This document shows positions 11,508 through 22,612 of a DNA stretch of 64,000 nt, piece after piece; positions within the stretch are counted from its first letter, which is position 1; each line of letters starts with the position of its first letter. The notes under the pieces are model-generated. The model worked only from the letters and a program-made list of their open reading frames with translations. It was not told the origin of the DNA and did no database searches. Position numbers and translations under genes: made by a program. Location of the stretch: positions 38,205 to 102,204 of the forward strand of contig FWCC01000472.1 in NCBI GenBank assembly GCA_900169235.1. The letters run 5' to 3'. The stretch comes from Zarea fungicola. Taxonomy: Eukaryota; Ascomycota; Sordariomycetes; Hypocreales; Cordycipitaceae.

Positions 11508-13273
11508 ATGATTAAATCTACAGATTGGCTAGCGCTCATCACAAACAACGGCCGCCGCGGCACGTTGGAGACGCTGGCGATAAGCCTGGTGCTTGCGCCA
11601 ATCGTCTACCTCATCATCAACGAAGTGATTCGATACAATGCACGTATTGCTCAATTAAAGGGCCCACGGGGCTTGCCCGTCATTGGAAACCTGAGAGACA
11701 TTCGTGTCAATGCAGCAGAAAAGTATCGCGAGTGGGCCAAGACGTTTGGCGATGTCTACCAGATCCAGCTTGGCAACATTCCCGTCGTAGTCATCAACTC
11801 GGCTGAAGCGGCAAAATCTCTTTTCGGGTATAACCTGCAAGCCATGAGCTCGCGGCCCGAGTTTTATACATTTCACAAGGTGCGTGTTGAGCTGCAGTAA
11901 CCTGCCGATAGACCTTTGCTTCAATGCCGTCGCGTGTCGCTTCAGAAGCTAATACTTGAAAAACTCGCAGGTCGTCTCTGATACAGCAGGCACTACGATT
12001 GGTACATCGCCATTTAGCGACTCGCTTAAACGTAGACGCAAAGGTGCTGCCACGGCGTTGAATAAGCCCTCCATTCAGACATACATCCCCCATCTGGATA
12101 TCGAGTCTCGCGATTTCATCAAGGAGCTTTACGAGTATGGCGACGCGGGCAAGACGCCAACAGACCCTATGCCTATGATCCAACGTCTGTCACTGTCGCT
12201 CGCCCTGACACTCAATTGGGGCGTGCGCCTCAAGAGCCAAAAGGACAACCTATTTGACGAAATCACCTACGTCGAGGAGGAAATCAGTCGATTCCGGTCC
12301 ACCACCGGCAACCTCCAGGATTACATCCCGCTTCTGCGACTGAATCCAATCAATCGACACTCGGAAAAAGCGCGCGATGTGCGCCGTCGCCGCGACGTAT
12401 ACCTCTCCCGGCTGAACAATGGGCTCGACGAGCGCATCGCCAACGGCACCTATAAGCCTTGCATCCAGGCCAACGTCATCATGGACGAGGAAGCCAAACT
12501 CAACAAAGAAGAGCTGACGTCGATTAGCTTGACCATGCTCTCGGGAGGCTTGGACACCGTGACGACCCAGGTTGCTTGGTTTGTTGCGTTCTTGTCGCAA
12601 AACCCAGATATTCAGGACAGGGCAGTGGAGGAGATTAGCAAGTTTTACAACAATCAGCAGCCCATGTGTGACGAGAACGACGACCAAAAGTGCAGCTACG
12701 TCGTGGCGCTGGTAAAAGAGTCGCTGCGATACTTTACTGTGCTGCGCCTGGCACTTCCCCGCGCCTCTGTCAAGGACGTGTCCTACGGTGCATGCACCAT
12801 CCCCAAAGGATCGGTTTTATTTCTCAATGCGTGGGCATGTAACATGGGTAGGTCCTATTTTGCATCCAATATATATGGCGGGGGGGAATCTCCACAAAAG
12901 AAGCAAAGGCTAACCATTCTATTCAGACAACAAGGTGTGGGATGACCCAGAAGTGTTTCGTCCAGAGCGCTGGTTCGAGCAGCCCGACGCACCACTCTTC
13001 ACCTACGGGGTAGGCTACCGCATGTGCGCTGGCTCACTGCTGGCTAATCGCGAGCTCTACCTCGTCTACATGCGTCTACTCAACAGCTTCCGCGTCGAAA
13101 AGTTTGACGAGGTCGACTGCCACCCCATCACCGGAAACCAGGATCCGACGAGCCTTGTGGCCATGCCGAACCGGTACCGGGCACGCTTTGTGCCACGAAA
13201 TCCAGTAGCGCTCAAGGCGGCCATGGAAGAGACGAAGGCCATGGAGCGTGCGGATGACAGTGTTTCGGCGTGA
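11508..13273 (+). CDS. Cytochrome P450, CYP504 (phenylacetate hydroxylase) type
   Basis: Microsomal monooxygenase of 531 aa. Exons: 11508-11879, 11971-12847, 12927-13273; phases close. An N-terminal membrane anchor (about residues 21-38) precedes the proline hinge KGPRGLPVIGN. The I-helix region reads TMLSGGLDTVTT, the ExxR motif is ESLR, the PERF region is FRPERW, and the haem-binding loop is FTYGVGYRMCAGS with Cys450. The blocks SSRPEFYTFHK, GTTIGTSPFSDSLKRRRKGA and ISRFRSTTGNLQDYIPLLRL match what I know of fungal CYP504 enzymes (A. nidulans PhacA and PhacB), which hydroxylate phenylacetate or 3-hydroxyphenylacetate on the way to homogentisate. Assignment to CYP504A or B is not possible by eye. 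It is divergent from the Zn2Cys6 gene. Confidence 0.92.
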
Positions 13274-13520
13274 AGGGAGAGGTTGGGAAATTGGAAGTCG
13301 GCAAGCGGACAAGGAGAATTGAATTTGAAGAATATTTGGAAGTGATGAAGATGATGATAGCATATCAATTTTTTTTTCTTCTTTTTGCATTTTATTTTTA
13401 ATAAAATTCTGATGTTTATTTCTGAAATAATTGAGCGATGGAGCCGTAGTGCCCTAACCTCTCTCAACCTAGACGGGGCTTGCGACCCTTTCACTCTATA
13501 AATTCTCTCCTGTATTTCCA

Positions 13521-14264
13521 TTATTTCGCGTTCTCGGAAGGCGCGTCCTTCTTATCAAACCCACGCTCCAGACTTTGGTAGTTTAGAGCTTCAAGAGCCC
13601 AAATGCCGCCTGCCGCTACGAGGAACAGCCGCGTCTGACTCTCCGTCAAGCTGTCCAAGACGTCAATCTCTCCGCCCTTTTTCCAGTTGAACATGCCACC
13701 GCTCCGCAGCCGGCCCACGACGCTGCCGTCCTCATCATCAATGCACGCATATACTGTCTTGAAACTCGCAGACCTGTCCTTTCGCCAGGTCAGCGTCCTC
13801 GGCTGCTTCGTCGCACCGCCGCTCGCCCCACCGCCCCCCTCATCGTCGTCGTCGGACAAGACGGTGACGTGGTAGTCGCTCCGTCGAAAGTTGTTCCTTT
13901 CACGGCACATCTTGTCCAGTGCCTGGTCGTCGGGGTGCTGCTGCTTCTGGCTCTTGCTGTCGCCGAGACCAATCACCATCTGCCGGGCCGTCCAGCGGGT
14001 GTTGACAAAGGCCACCATGGGGGCGGATTTGCTGTCGCCGTGGCGGAGGAACACGCTCGGCGTGCGGGAGAGGGCGTGAGACTCGAGATAGTACAGGGCC
14101 GGGCTGGAGGACGGTCCGTCGTGGATGGTGACGTTTGTGCGGGAGGTGGTGTAGTACATGTTGAGCGTCGTCATGGGGGCGGCGCCCTTGAAGGACCAGC
14201 CATCGGCGTCCTGAGCGTCGCCTATAAGAGTCACGTTTGTTGCTATGCTGGCTGTTTCCGACAT
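13521..14264 (-). CDS. Hypothetical protein, tubby/LURP-one-like or DUF6593-like fold
   Basis: Intronless, 247 aa from the ATG at 14264 (MSETASIATNV). This start is preferred over the in-frame ATG at 14381 because a TATAAAG sits on the minus strand at about 14303-14309, between the two. The protein alternates short beta-like strands (TTLNMYYTTSRTNVTIHDG) with a Gly/Asp-rich loop (DDDDEGGGGASGG). It ends with a hydrophobic helix (RLFLVAAGGIWALEALNY), resembling the buried C-terminal helix of tubby-like beta-barrel proteins. That relation is inferred from layout, not a firm match. No signal peptide is visible. It is convergent with the CYP504-type gene (247 bp between stops). Function unknown. 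Confidence 0.75.
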   Translation of the reverse strand: MSETASIATNVTLIGDAQDADGWSFKGAAPMTTLNMYYTTSRTNVTIHDGPSSSPALYYLESHALSRTPSVFLRHGDSKSAPMVAFVNTRWTARQMVIGLGDSKSQKQQHPDDQALDKMCRERNNFRRSDYHVTVLSDDDDEGGGGASGGATKQPRTLTWRKDRSASFKTVYACIDDEDGSVVGRLRSGGMFNWKKGGEIDVLDSLTESQTRLFLVAAGGIWALEALNYQSLERGFDKKDAPSENAK

Positions 14265-16223
14265 TTTGAATACACGTTGGATGAGGCTGCTCCTGTCCTC
14301 GTCTTTATACCGGAGATGATTAAGCTGGTGGTGAGGTTCTACAATGCGAGTTGTAGTTGAAGCGAGTAACAAGAATGACATCTCTTATAGTTATTATAGA
14401 GCCGCTTGCGAAATCGGTGCATGAGCTAGCCAAAAGTCTGACCACCTCTTTTAATATTTTTGAGGCGATCTACGTGGCAGACGAGGCTGCAGCTGGAAAG
14501 CCCAACCAAGCCCCATCTTTTAACAATCTTCTGGTGAAGTGCCAAGCCGTGGCGCCCAATTACCATTGCCGAGTAGAGCATGTCCATCAATTCCCATTTT
14601 TGTTTCGTTGATTACGACATTTTGTTACTGAACTGGTCCAATTCCGGCAGTCACCGAGTGCCCGCCCAACTCTCACCTTGGCCGTTCCACGCTTATGTGG
14701 AGTTGGGTTTGCAAGATATCTCACGACAAGGCAGGAAATTGGTTGGAAAATGTCTCGCCGCTGTTGCGAAAACTCGGCTCCTAAGCCCACCAGCCGATCC
14801 TGTAGGGGATAATAGTTTGATTTGATTAACCCAGTAAACGATTGTCAATCGAGTCCTTGTCTGGGCTTTTACAAGGATATCCTTCCCTGTCCCGCGGCTG
14901 TCGCCGTTCTTCTCGACAACTGGAAGCCAGATTTCAACCTCAAAATACTTTCCAAGACCCTTGGCAATACTTGCCAGATATAGCTTCGATAAATACGTTT
15001 TGGCCGATCTTGTGCTCAGCATGCGCAGGACCGTTGAACCAAAAAGAGGGCCGTTGAAGCAATAACCAACGCCGGCACAGACATAGCTTGTGCTCAGTAA
15101 TATTTCTTTTGAGACAGCCTGGTGGAATACGTCATAAACCAACGCCGTATCTACACTAGCAGACTAAGGCTCCTGGCATGGAAATGCGATTCATTGCATC
15201 AGTGTGGGGTAGTTGATCTACAAGAAGTCTTGCCAGCCTGATTGATTCGCCAGGACGTAGATCCGTGGAGTTATTGACGCATGTGCTTTCGAAAAATAGA
15301 AATCAGAGCACAGAGGCAAAGGCTAATGTATTTACTCCATGGTCCAAGAATACAAGCTTGCGTAATCGAGTTTTTGCCCGTGTTGCGGACAGTTTATACA
15401 GGCATGAACCCGCCATAAACTATCATGAGCTAGACGATACGAGGCCTGCGCATGCAGTATTCAGACAGGTTCAGACTATCTCATGTGTCTCATTTACAGA
15501 TAGGTGTATAGTAAGCAAGGCTTTTGCCAGAACTAATGCAATAATAGCGGAACGAATAGCAAGAGCGTTGGTAGCGGGCTGACCAGCTGCCACGGAAAGC
15601 ACTTGTGAGTCCATTGAGGCCGCGACCCCTTTGCAAAATCCGCTCCGTACCCGTACCAAGCACGCCATTTTCCCATGTGAATGACCCAGAAACCGTTCAG
15701 GGTATTCTGACTGGCGACATATACAAAGCAGTAATGTGCTGGTTCAGCATCATTGGGGTTGTCGTCGGTAGTGGCTGGCTTCTGTGGTCCGTTTTTTTAA
15801 CCCACTAATACAATGTGCAGGTGATAGGAGCATAAATGTAATATGTTACGTTGGATTAAGACCTAATTATCGTTGGCGATTACGAGGTTAAAGCCCTAAT
15901 CTACCGCCACGACTGATGCAAAACAGTGCAGTCTCTGGAGGGCTGCCGAGCCAGCACTCACCTTTATGAGAAGTGCCCAGTCGCACTACAACAATGAAGA
16001 AGATTAATAAAAGTGCCTCACTAGCTTAAACTCTCTAGTCTAGACCTAAAAACAGTTCTACCATGTCTGGACGACTCACCCTAACATCCCTACCTGTAAG
16101 TGTTTATGGGGATGATGCTTGCGGCACTATGGGCATATAAATTACACTATCCTCACTATTAGAATGGGCAGTGATAAGTAGAAGGATGAATGATGATCTA
16201 CTTACTAGCTAGAATAGTTTGCC
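14265..16223. other. Gene-free stretch
   Basis: About 2 kb with no recognisable gene. A 149-codon minus-strand frame (14693-15142) and a 105-codon plus-strand frame (15265-15582) are open but show no domain or splice partners. Composition grows AT-rich towards 16 kb. Confidence 0.5.
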
Positions 16224-17459
16224 TCACCGAAACGGCGTTATGGCCGCTAGCCCTGGCACCCTGTCATCATCTGCAACACTCTGTAAGTGGCAATCTTTTA
16301 GACAATATGCAAACAAAACCTTGGGCTTTAGCTTAGGCAGCCTTTCCGTCTCTTGAATAACCCATGGATGGTCAGTCTTGAACGAATTTATTCTTCCCCG
16401 CCCAAGCCCCATACGTAGGTGGCTATTAATGGCTTCAGGGCGATCAAAGACCTGCGTTGGATCCTTATAAATGCTACTCTGCGGATTGTGTCGTTTCTCG
16501 TGTAGCCATTTGAGTGCCAGTAGTAACCATTCTACCTTGATAAGCCATCTTTTGACTTGATATAAAAATTCCAAGGATTTCATGGCGTTAAATAATTTGA
16601 CCTGCGCCGTTCTTTTTTGATTTTTTATATTCTTCTTGAACAAAGCGTGAAACTTATCCAACATAGTGGCATCAGTATAATCAACCAGCTGACAGGGCTC
16701 ATCTATAATGTGGCCAAAGACCTGTGATGCAAGCAGGTCTGTCATGCTAGTGTGTATGTGGACAGTTTCCATAATAACGTCTACATCCATAGTAAAACTT
16801 AAATCTGTACCGAGTATCTCCGTAGAGTCTTGTAGTAGGTACGAGATAGAAGCCGGATTGTCCATCCGGTTTACCCAGAGAGCCGGCGCGTGCCTGTTTC
16901 CCGAGGCAGACGCGTTTGAGTGAAACTCGAAAAAATGTTCAGCAAGCAAGCACACAGGCGATCCAGGATAATTATGCCTCTGGTCCCGTAGGAAATTGTC
17001 TAGCGTGTCGTCACCTGAGCCTTCTATTGCAGAATCATTGAACGTCCAGGTACAGAGCAATGTGTCAAGCTGGCGCTGTATCCATGTATCAAACATCGAA
17101 ACCCCGGTTATTCTTTCGCTTCCGCCCCAGCGAAACGCTAATTGGCGAGCTTCGTGACAGACAAACGCAATAAGCGGTGGCGAGTTCGCCCGACGAGACA
17201 ACTCGCGGCACGTCATCCAGCACTGCTGCTGGATGTCCTTGTCGGACCAGTAGGAAAGGTCCCAAACGGGCTTATCAAGGATCGCGACTCGGCGGGGTAG
17301 GCAGAAGAACCAGATCCTCTCCCGTAGCTCACGAGGGAGGTGCCTAAACAGATGGAAGGTCTGCATTGACACTGGTTCGTCTATAGTAACTGGAAGGCAG
17401 CAGAAGTTGCCCGATCTAGAATTGAGAGGCAGGAGACCGGCCAGGTAGGAAAGCGTCAA
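16224..17459 (-). CDS. 2EXR-domain (F-box-like) protein
   Basis: Single exon of 411 aa from the ATG at 17459; an internal Met (MQTFHLFRHL) about 30 codons in is an alternative start. The block FHLFRHLPRELRERIWFFCL followed by LIAFVCHEARQLAF is the 2EXR pattern: short hydrophobic-Pro-x-Glu-x-Arg-x-x-Ile-Trp helix, then a Cys-His-Glu-Ala-Arg motif. These are lineage-expanded fungal proteins of unknown role; the first helix resembles an F-box. The rest is helical with a basic C-terminal third and has no other domain I recognise. It lies alone between two gene-poor, AT-rich blocks. No signal peptide or membrane segment is seen. Confidence 0.85.
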   Translation of the reverse strand: MTLSYLAGLLPLNSRSGNFCCLPVTIDEPVSMQTFHLFRHLPRELRERIWFFCLPRRVAILDKPVWDLSYWSDKDIQQQCWMTCRELSRRANSPPLIAFVCHEARQLAFRWGGSERITGVSMFDTWIQRQLDTLLCTWTFNDSAIEGSGDDTLDNFLRDQRHNYPGSPVCLLAEHFFEFHSNASASGNRHAPALWVNRMDNPASISYLLQDSTEILGTDLSFTMDVDVIMETVHIHTSMTDLLASQVFGHIIDEPCQLVDYTDATMLDKFHALFKKNIKNQKRTAQVKLFNAMKSLEFLYQVKRWLIKVEWLLLALKWLHEKRHNPQSSIYKDPTQVFDRPEAINSHLRMGLGRGRINSFKTDHPWVIQETERLPKLKPKVLFAYCLKDCHLQSVADDDRVPGLAAITPFR

Positions 17460-19336
17460 ATAGAGCAGCTTTTATTATAAGCTATTAGTTATTAACTAGT
17501 ACAGAGTTGATTTGAAGGAAGGCAAGCGCTGTGGCGGCATTGGTACACCGCCATTTGCTGTCAACGGGCTACCGCAAGATGTTGCACTACAGCGTGAGCC
17601 CACCGATGCTTACTGCAGCCTTTTCTGTCAAGCCGTCAACGATAATGCGTTAAAAACGAGAAAACTGTATTAAGGCACGCCAGGCTGAGGCGGCCAGGGA
17701 TGGCGGCCTAGGAGCGCAACGAGAGGAGTGACAGTTACGCTCACTCACCAGGCACGAGTGAGCACGGGTGGACAATAGAGATCCCCAAAGTATATTAAGC
17801 CAGGAAAGGACTGTAGCCCAGGTAATTTAGATCTATATTGATCATTCTAAGCAATATTCTTTCTATTGAGAGTCCTACCCCCTTAACGATACTTACGCAA
17901 GATATCGTACTGTTCAGCATAACTTAGCTTACCCCAGTGCATACCCCAGCTGTGACTTGCACGTTAAGCCATCGTGTAGCGGTCCAAGCTAAGCATTTTG
18001 ACAACCTGACAAGGCAACTACAACGAGTATCTTAAAGCGAAGGAGAGAAGGAAATGGTGAAAGGAGAGCTCAGGAGCTCGTCGCTTCTAACCTTGCTTAA
18101 TGGTTCGTGGCCAGGATGACTGGTGCCGACTAGCCTCATCCAGGTTCAGCCCGTTGCTCATCGTTACACTACGTTGCTTAATAGACTAATTTTATAAGTA
18201 GCTAAAAGGCTTGAATAAAGTAGAAAGTAGTATCGCAGTAATTTATTTAATTTATTTAGAATTATTCTAGCAGCTTAATATCTGTGACATAATAAGGGGT
18301 ACTAAGCCGCGGAATTAGCCACTATGAGGCGTATGTGGATTTACTGTTGCCCTTCATGGGCAGTTGCTGTAAGCTGGACTTGAATAAAGGGCACTGTTTT
18401 GAAGAGTTGACGTGGCTCAAGTATAATAAACGCTTAAAAGGGGGAAGAAAGAATAAAATAAAATAAATAAAACGAAATATACAAGTGGTCTGATCGTTGC
18501 AAGTAGGTCAGTAGATTATCAATACTATGTACTTTGCAGATCTCAACGTCGACGCATCTCCTTATGCTGTGGCCGTGGACTCGCTGGCTCGTAGCATCTC
18601 AGCTAGTTACTTGGTTCGGCAGAGCATGGTCACATTGCACGAGGGACCAATTCCGCACCACTACACACTGGCAATGTAAAGAAAGTTGGGGCACGGAGAC
18701 CGCTAACACTTAACTTTGTCGGGCTTTATTAGCTTTGAGGTTTCTTCTAGGGCACCTAAAATCGATCAGCTCAATGCTTGATCCATTACTCAATTCTTTC
18801 TTCCCCGCATTCAGTGCAAGCCGGCGCTGCGAACTAACACTCAATCGGGTTTACGCAGGTCCAAAAATCGGATTCCGCGGGGCATCGGCATCTGGCTACG
18901 GTAAGGATAAAATAATATAAATAAGATACGGACTAAAGGACGTAGGATATGATCCATCCAGTCCTGAGCCAATCTTTGAAGCCGGCAGTTTCCTTGCAGA
19001 TTTCTAGACCAATTAAGGGACCGATCGTCAGTGAGCTGTGTGTAGATAGTTGAAGCAATTTCAGCAGCTACCAAGCCACAAAACGTGGCGGCGTTCTTAT
19101 CACCGCCGTTGACGCCCAGCCAAGCTACAGTAAAGCATACGGTGATACGGGAAGTGAGTTATCTCTCCAGCAAAGAGGGGGACACTCGCCTCGAGAGTCT
19201 AGGTGCCTCATTTTCTCAGGTTGTCTCAAGTATGCGTCTGTTTATATATGTGAACGAGTCCCGTATCCGATGCAATGTTGTCCAAAACTGAACAAGCATT
19301 ATTTACATCATTTATTACATCCCATTTTTACTTATT
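17460..19336. other. AT-rich gene-free stretch
   Basis: Nearly 1.9 kb with no credible gene. The part around 18180-18300 and 18420-18480 is strongly AT-rich (repeated TTTATTTA and AAATAAA). It could be a decayed repeat, but I see no terminal repeats, target-site duplications or transposase fragments. A 77-codon minus-strand frame (18841-19074) has no recognisable homology. Confidence 0.45.
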
Positions 19337-21246
19337 ATGGCGTCTTTGGAAGAGCAGACTAACCATGACAACTTTGATCCTCGCTTCCCACCAGGGACTT
19401 TATTCCTAGAAGACTGTAAGTAGAATTTCCCCGTCATATATAGCCAGCCTGCCTACAGGGAGATGCATTACGGCACTACTAATGAGGCCAAAATCTTCCA
19501 GTGCAGCGCGCAACCGGCGATAGTGAATGCATCATCCTCCACCCCGTCCCAACCTCGGACCCCAATGACCCCCTCAACTGGCCAACTTGGCGCAAGACGG
19601 TCAACCTTTCCCTGGTTCAGCTCTACGTGCTCCTCACCTTTGTCCAGCTCGACATTGGCTTCACGGCCTGGGGCCTGATGCAGTCCGAGCTCGGCTTCTC
19701 CATCGACCAGCTCAACGGCGCGACGGCCCTCGGCTTCGCCGGGCTGGGGGTGGGCAGCATCGTCTTCATCCCGCTCATGCACAAGTACGGCCGCCGCCCG
19801 CTCTACATTGGGAGCTCGGCGCTGCAGCTCGGCGCCTGCGTGTGGCTTGCGCGCACGCAGACGGTCGCGGACCTGTGGCTGAGCAACCTCCTGGCCGGGC
19901 TGGGCGGCGCCGTGTGCGAGACGATTGTGCAGGTGACGATTGCCGACGTCTTCTTCGTGCACCAGCACGCGTCGATGAATGCCTGCTACATGCTCTTCAC
20001 GGCCATGGGCGCGTACCTGGGCCCCGTGGCGGCGGGCTACGTCGTGGACGCGCAAGGGTGGCGGTGGATCTGGTGGTGGTGTGTGATTTTGTTCGCCGCG
20101 CAGCTGGTCCTCACCGTGTTTCTCTTTGAGGAGTCCAAGTACACGGCCATTGTCCTTGCCAGCAGCCAGCAGCCTGCAGGCTCGGGTGGTGCTGCCGGAC
20201 CACTCTCGGCAGACTTGGAAAAGACAACGTCGCAGGGCATGGATCGCACGCTGTCTCACCGGTTCATCGATTCGCGTATCCCCCAGAAGCCGTATGGACA
20301 GCGCATGGCGCTCATCACGCCCACGCCAGGTCCCGTCTTCCACGGGCCTCTGGACGCCGTGAAGATGCTCTTCACCTTTGGGGCCGTCGCCTACGCGGCC
20401 ATCACGTTTGGCAGCATCCTCGCGCTGTTTTCCATTCTGACGTCGGTGCAGGCGGCGTACATGTTTGGGCCGCCGTACAATTTCAGCGCCGCGGGCGTTG
20501 GGCTGATGAACTTGGCGCCGTTTATCGGCAGCTTGCCTGGTGCGTACATTGGCGGCCATCTGAATGACCGCTGCATATTGCTGCTGTCAAAGCGCAATGG
20601 AGGTGTGTATGAGCCCGAGATGCGGCTGTGGTTCGTGTTGCCCACAGCTATTCTGGCGCCAGCGAGTGTGTTGATGCTCGGCCTGGGAATATTTTATGTG
20701 AGTCTTTGTCTTTCCCATTGCCATTCCATTTTTTCTCTTTAAAATGTTCCAATCGCAGTTGAAAATTATGCCAACTTTAGTTTTTGTAGGGCATATCGTG
20801 GCCGTTGCTGGCTGTTGGATTCGGCATTTTTGGCTTCGTCATGGCCGTCGGCGGCAGTATTGCCCTGTCCTATGCCATGGACTGCTACAGTGAGGTAAGG
20901 ATTCCAATAAAAGAACAGAAATAACGAAAAAAAGAAAGAAGAAAAACGATTACAGAGTCACGCCAGTCAATACTAACGCCTCTCCCTGATGCTATAGATA
21001 ATCGGCACAGCAATGATTGGCATCATCTTCACTCGAAATGTATTTTCCGTCGCTGTGCTCTTCGCCCTCAACCCTTGGATCCAAGCCGTTGGACTGCGTG
21101 ACTTTCATATTACTATTGCTGTGTTAATCTTTGTCATTTTACTGCTTCCCATTCCACTTCTTCAATGGGGTAAAAAGACTCGGGTCAGGTCGGCCAAGGC
21201 ATACGAGACAATGGCGCGGCGCCAGCCTACCTTTCGTGATAGCTAG
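19337..21246 (+). CDS. MFS transporter, DHA1 drug:H+ antiporter type
   Basis: Plasma-membrane transporter of 542 aa. Exons: 19337-19415, 19502-20697, 20790-20894, 20998-21246; phases close (the first junction makes a Leu codon). The pre-helix motif DPNDPLNWPTWRKTVNL is typical of fungal DHA1/HOL1-like transporters. About 12 hydrophobic segments are visible, with HKYGRRPLYIGSS as the loop 2-3 motif A and GAYLGPVAAGYVVD after helix 5. A hydrophilic central loop (about residues 240-300) separates the two halves. The start MASLEEQTNH and short first exon were chosen for frame and splice continuity. Known members export drugs or move polyamines and other cations; the substrate here is unknown. The coding region is clearly more GC-rich than its flanks. 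Confidence 0.93.
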
Positions 21247-22024
21247 CTGATTCCAATCGGTAAAAGCCGTTACAATAATAAAAAGTCCAAATGTATTTCT
21301 GCAAAGACCAATTAGAGCTGGTAGAGAGGTGTCCGGCATAAGCCAATGGATTAACCGACCTCACCGCATCCATCTTGCGCTTGGGAAGAGGTTCGTTTGT
21401 ATAACATACCCAATGCAACAAAGATGGCTCTCAAGCTGGCCCGCTTTGCCCATAGCCTTGTTTTTACAGATTAAAAGAATTTCTCCTTCATGGCTCTATA
21501 CGATTCAATAAACGAAGAGTGGCTGGGAGACGCTGACGGGACCTGCCTGTTGGGGTATAGGCGAAGCTGACATGCCACCACGAAACAAGGTTCCCCAGCA
21601 GTTCTGTGCTGGCATCGGAGCTTTTCTTGTTTTTTATTATTTGTATTATCGGTTTTTTATCGAAATGTTGACATGTTGCGAAGCGGCTTGAGGGGTTTGG
21701 GGGGATGTGCGGGTCTCGCTACAAGGATTCAAGGACTACTCCGTATAATCTGCAGCATATACATGATTTCTACGGGGTTTACGTCTGAGAATATGCAGGA
21801 CTGTCAGGGTTCCCCTCAATCGACAAATTTTGTGTTGACTAATCAGTTACATTTTTACCACTTTTTGCCGCTGATGCTCGCCGACTCTACTGAGTTGAAA
21901 GGACTATATATAAGGCTGAGCCAATGCTGTACGGCACTGGCTTTTCTCTCCTTCTCACATTCAAATCTATAACAAGCCTAACCGCATCAAACTGATAAAA
22001 TCAAGTTTAATTCCCACTCGCAAC
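21247..22024. other. Intergenic region with TATA box for the small secreted peptide
   Basis: No gene seen. A TACTCCGTAT element lies at 21737-21746. A strong TATATATAAGG lies at about 21905-21915, some 110 nt before the ATG at 22025, and is the likely TATA box of the downstream peptide gene. Confidence 0.5.
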
Positions 22025-22159
22025 ATGCAATTCAAGGCTCTCATCACATTGGCCCTCGCCACGGCCGTCGCCGGCCTCTGCCACACTGACGCTGACTGCC
22101 CCGCTGGCAAGCACTGCAAGCAACAGGGCGAGTTCCCGAATATCAAGGTCTGCCAGTAA
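22025..22159 (+). CDS. Small secreted cysteine-rich peptide (44 aa)
   Basis: An intronless 45-codon frame supported by good context: strong TATA box upstream, AACATGC start context, and a classical signal peptide (MQFKALITLALATAVAG, cleavage expected near AG-LC). The mature part is about 26 residues with four cysteines spaced C-x5-C-x5-C-x10-C, giving room for two disulfides. The CHTDADCPAGKHC stretch resembles the start of many small fungal secreted proteins and knottin-like modules. No known family is assigned. A role as effector, antimicrobial or signalling peptide is speculation from size and cysteine content. High expression is suggested by the TATA box and the C-ending codons. Confidence 0.75.
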   Translation: MQFKALITLALATAVAGLCHTDADCPAGKHCKQQGEFPNIKVCQ

Positions 22160-22612
22160 CTACTGCAAGCCTAGAAGAAAATAAAGCGGTTCCAAGAATC
22201 AATCCAACTCAAGTTTTTCTCGAAAAATTATCTTCATCTTCATTTTATTTTCCCTCATGTTTTGTTTCGGAACTTCTGTTCGAGTCAACAGGAATCGTGG
22301 GGTATTTTGGGGGCGGGGAGGCAATCGAGATGGCCAAGGCGAGGCTTAGCACGAGGCTGAGATGGAAAAATCCTGTACAACGAAACATGTGGATTGGAAA
22401 TGCGAATAAACCATACAAACAAACGTGGCTGATTTTTCAAATGCAATTCGTTACACATTCGGATTCACTGTGAAATAAGATTCGAAACGGAATACGTGTA
22501 TGGCTTTCAAGGGTGTATTATGTATGAAAGTGCCTTGTGAACAAGTAAAACTTCTAAATGTGTAAAATATCTATATCTATATGCCACGTTCCATTTCTTT
22601 CCTTTTTTGCTT
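22160..22612. other. Intergenic, no gene seen
   Basis: AT-rich 3' region shared by the secreted peptide (plus) and Iwr1 (minus), which converge here. An AATAAAG polyadenylation-like signal lies at about 22179, just after the peptide stop. Confidence 0.4.

Noticed and set aside
8154..13273. A fourth pathway gene (aldehyde dehydrogenase) inside the amine oxidase-CYP504 block
   Set aside because: No frame on either strand shows dehydrogenase motifs; the intervals of 218, 537 and 247 bp are too short.
14693..15142. 149-codon minus-strand frame
   Set aside because: No recognisable motif or promoter; cannot be told from chance.
19468..20559. 363-codon minus-strand frame over the MFS gene
   Set aside because: Arg/His/Glu-rich antisense shadow of the GC-rich transporter exon; no domain.
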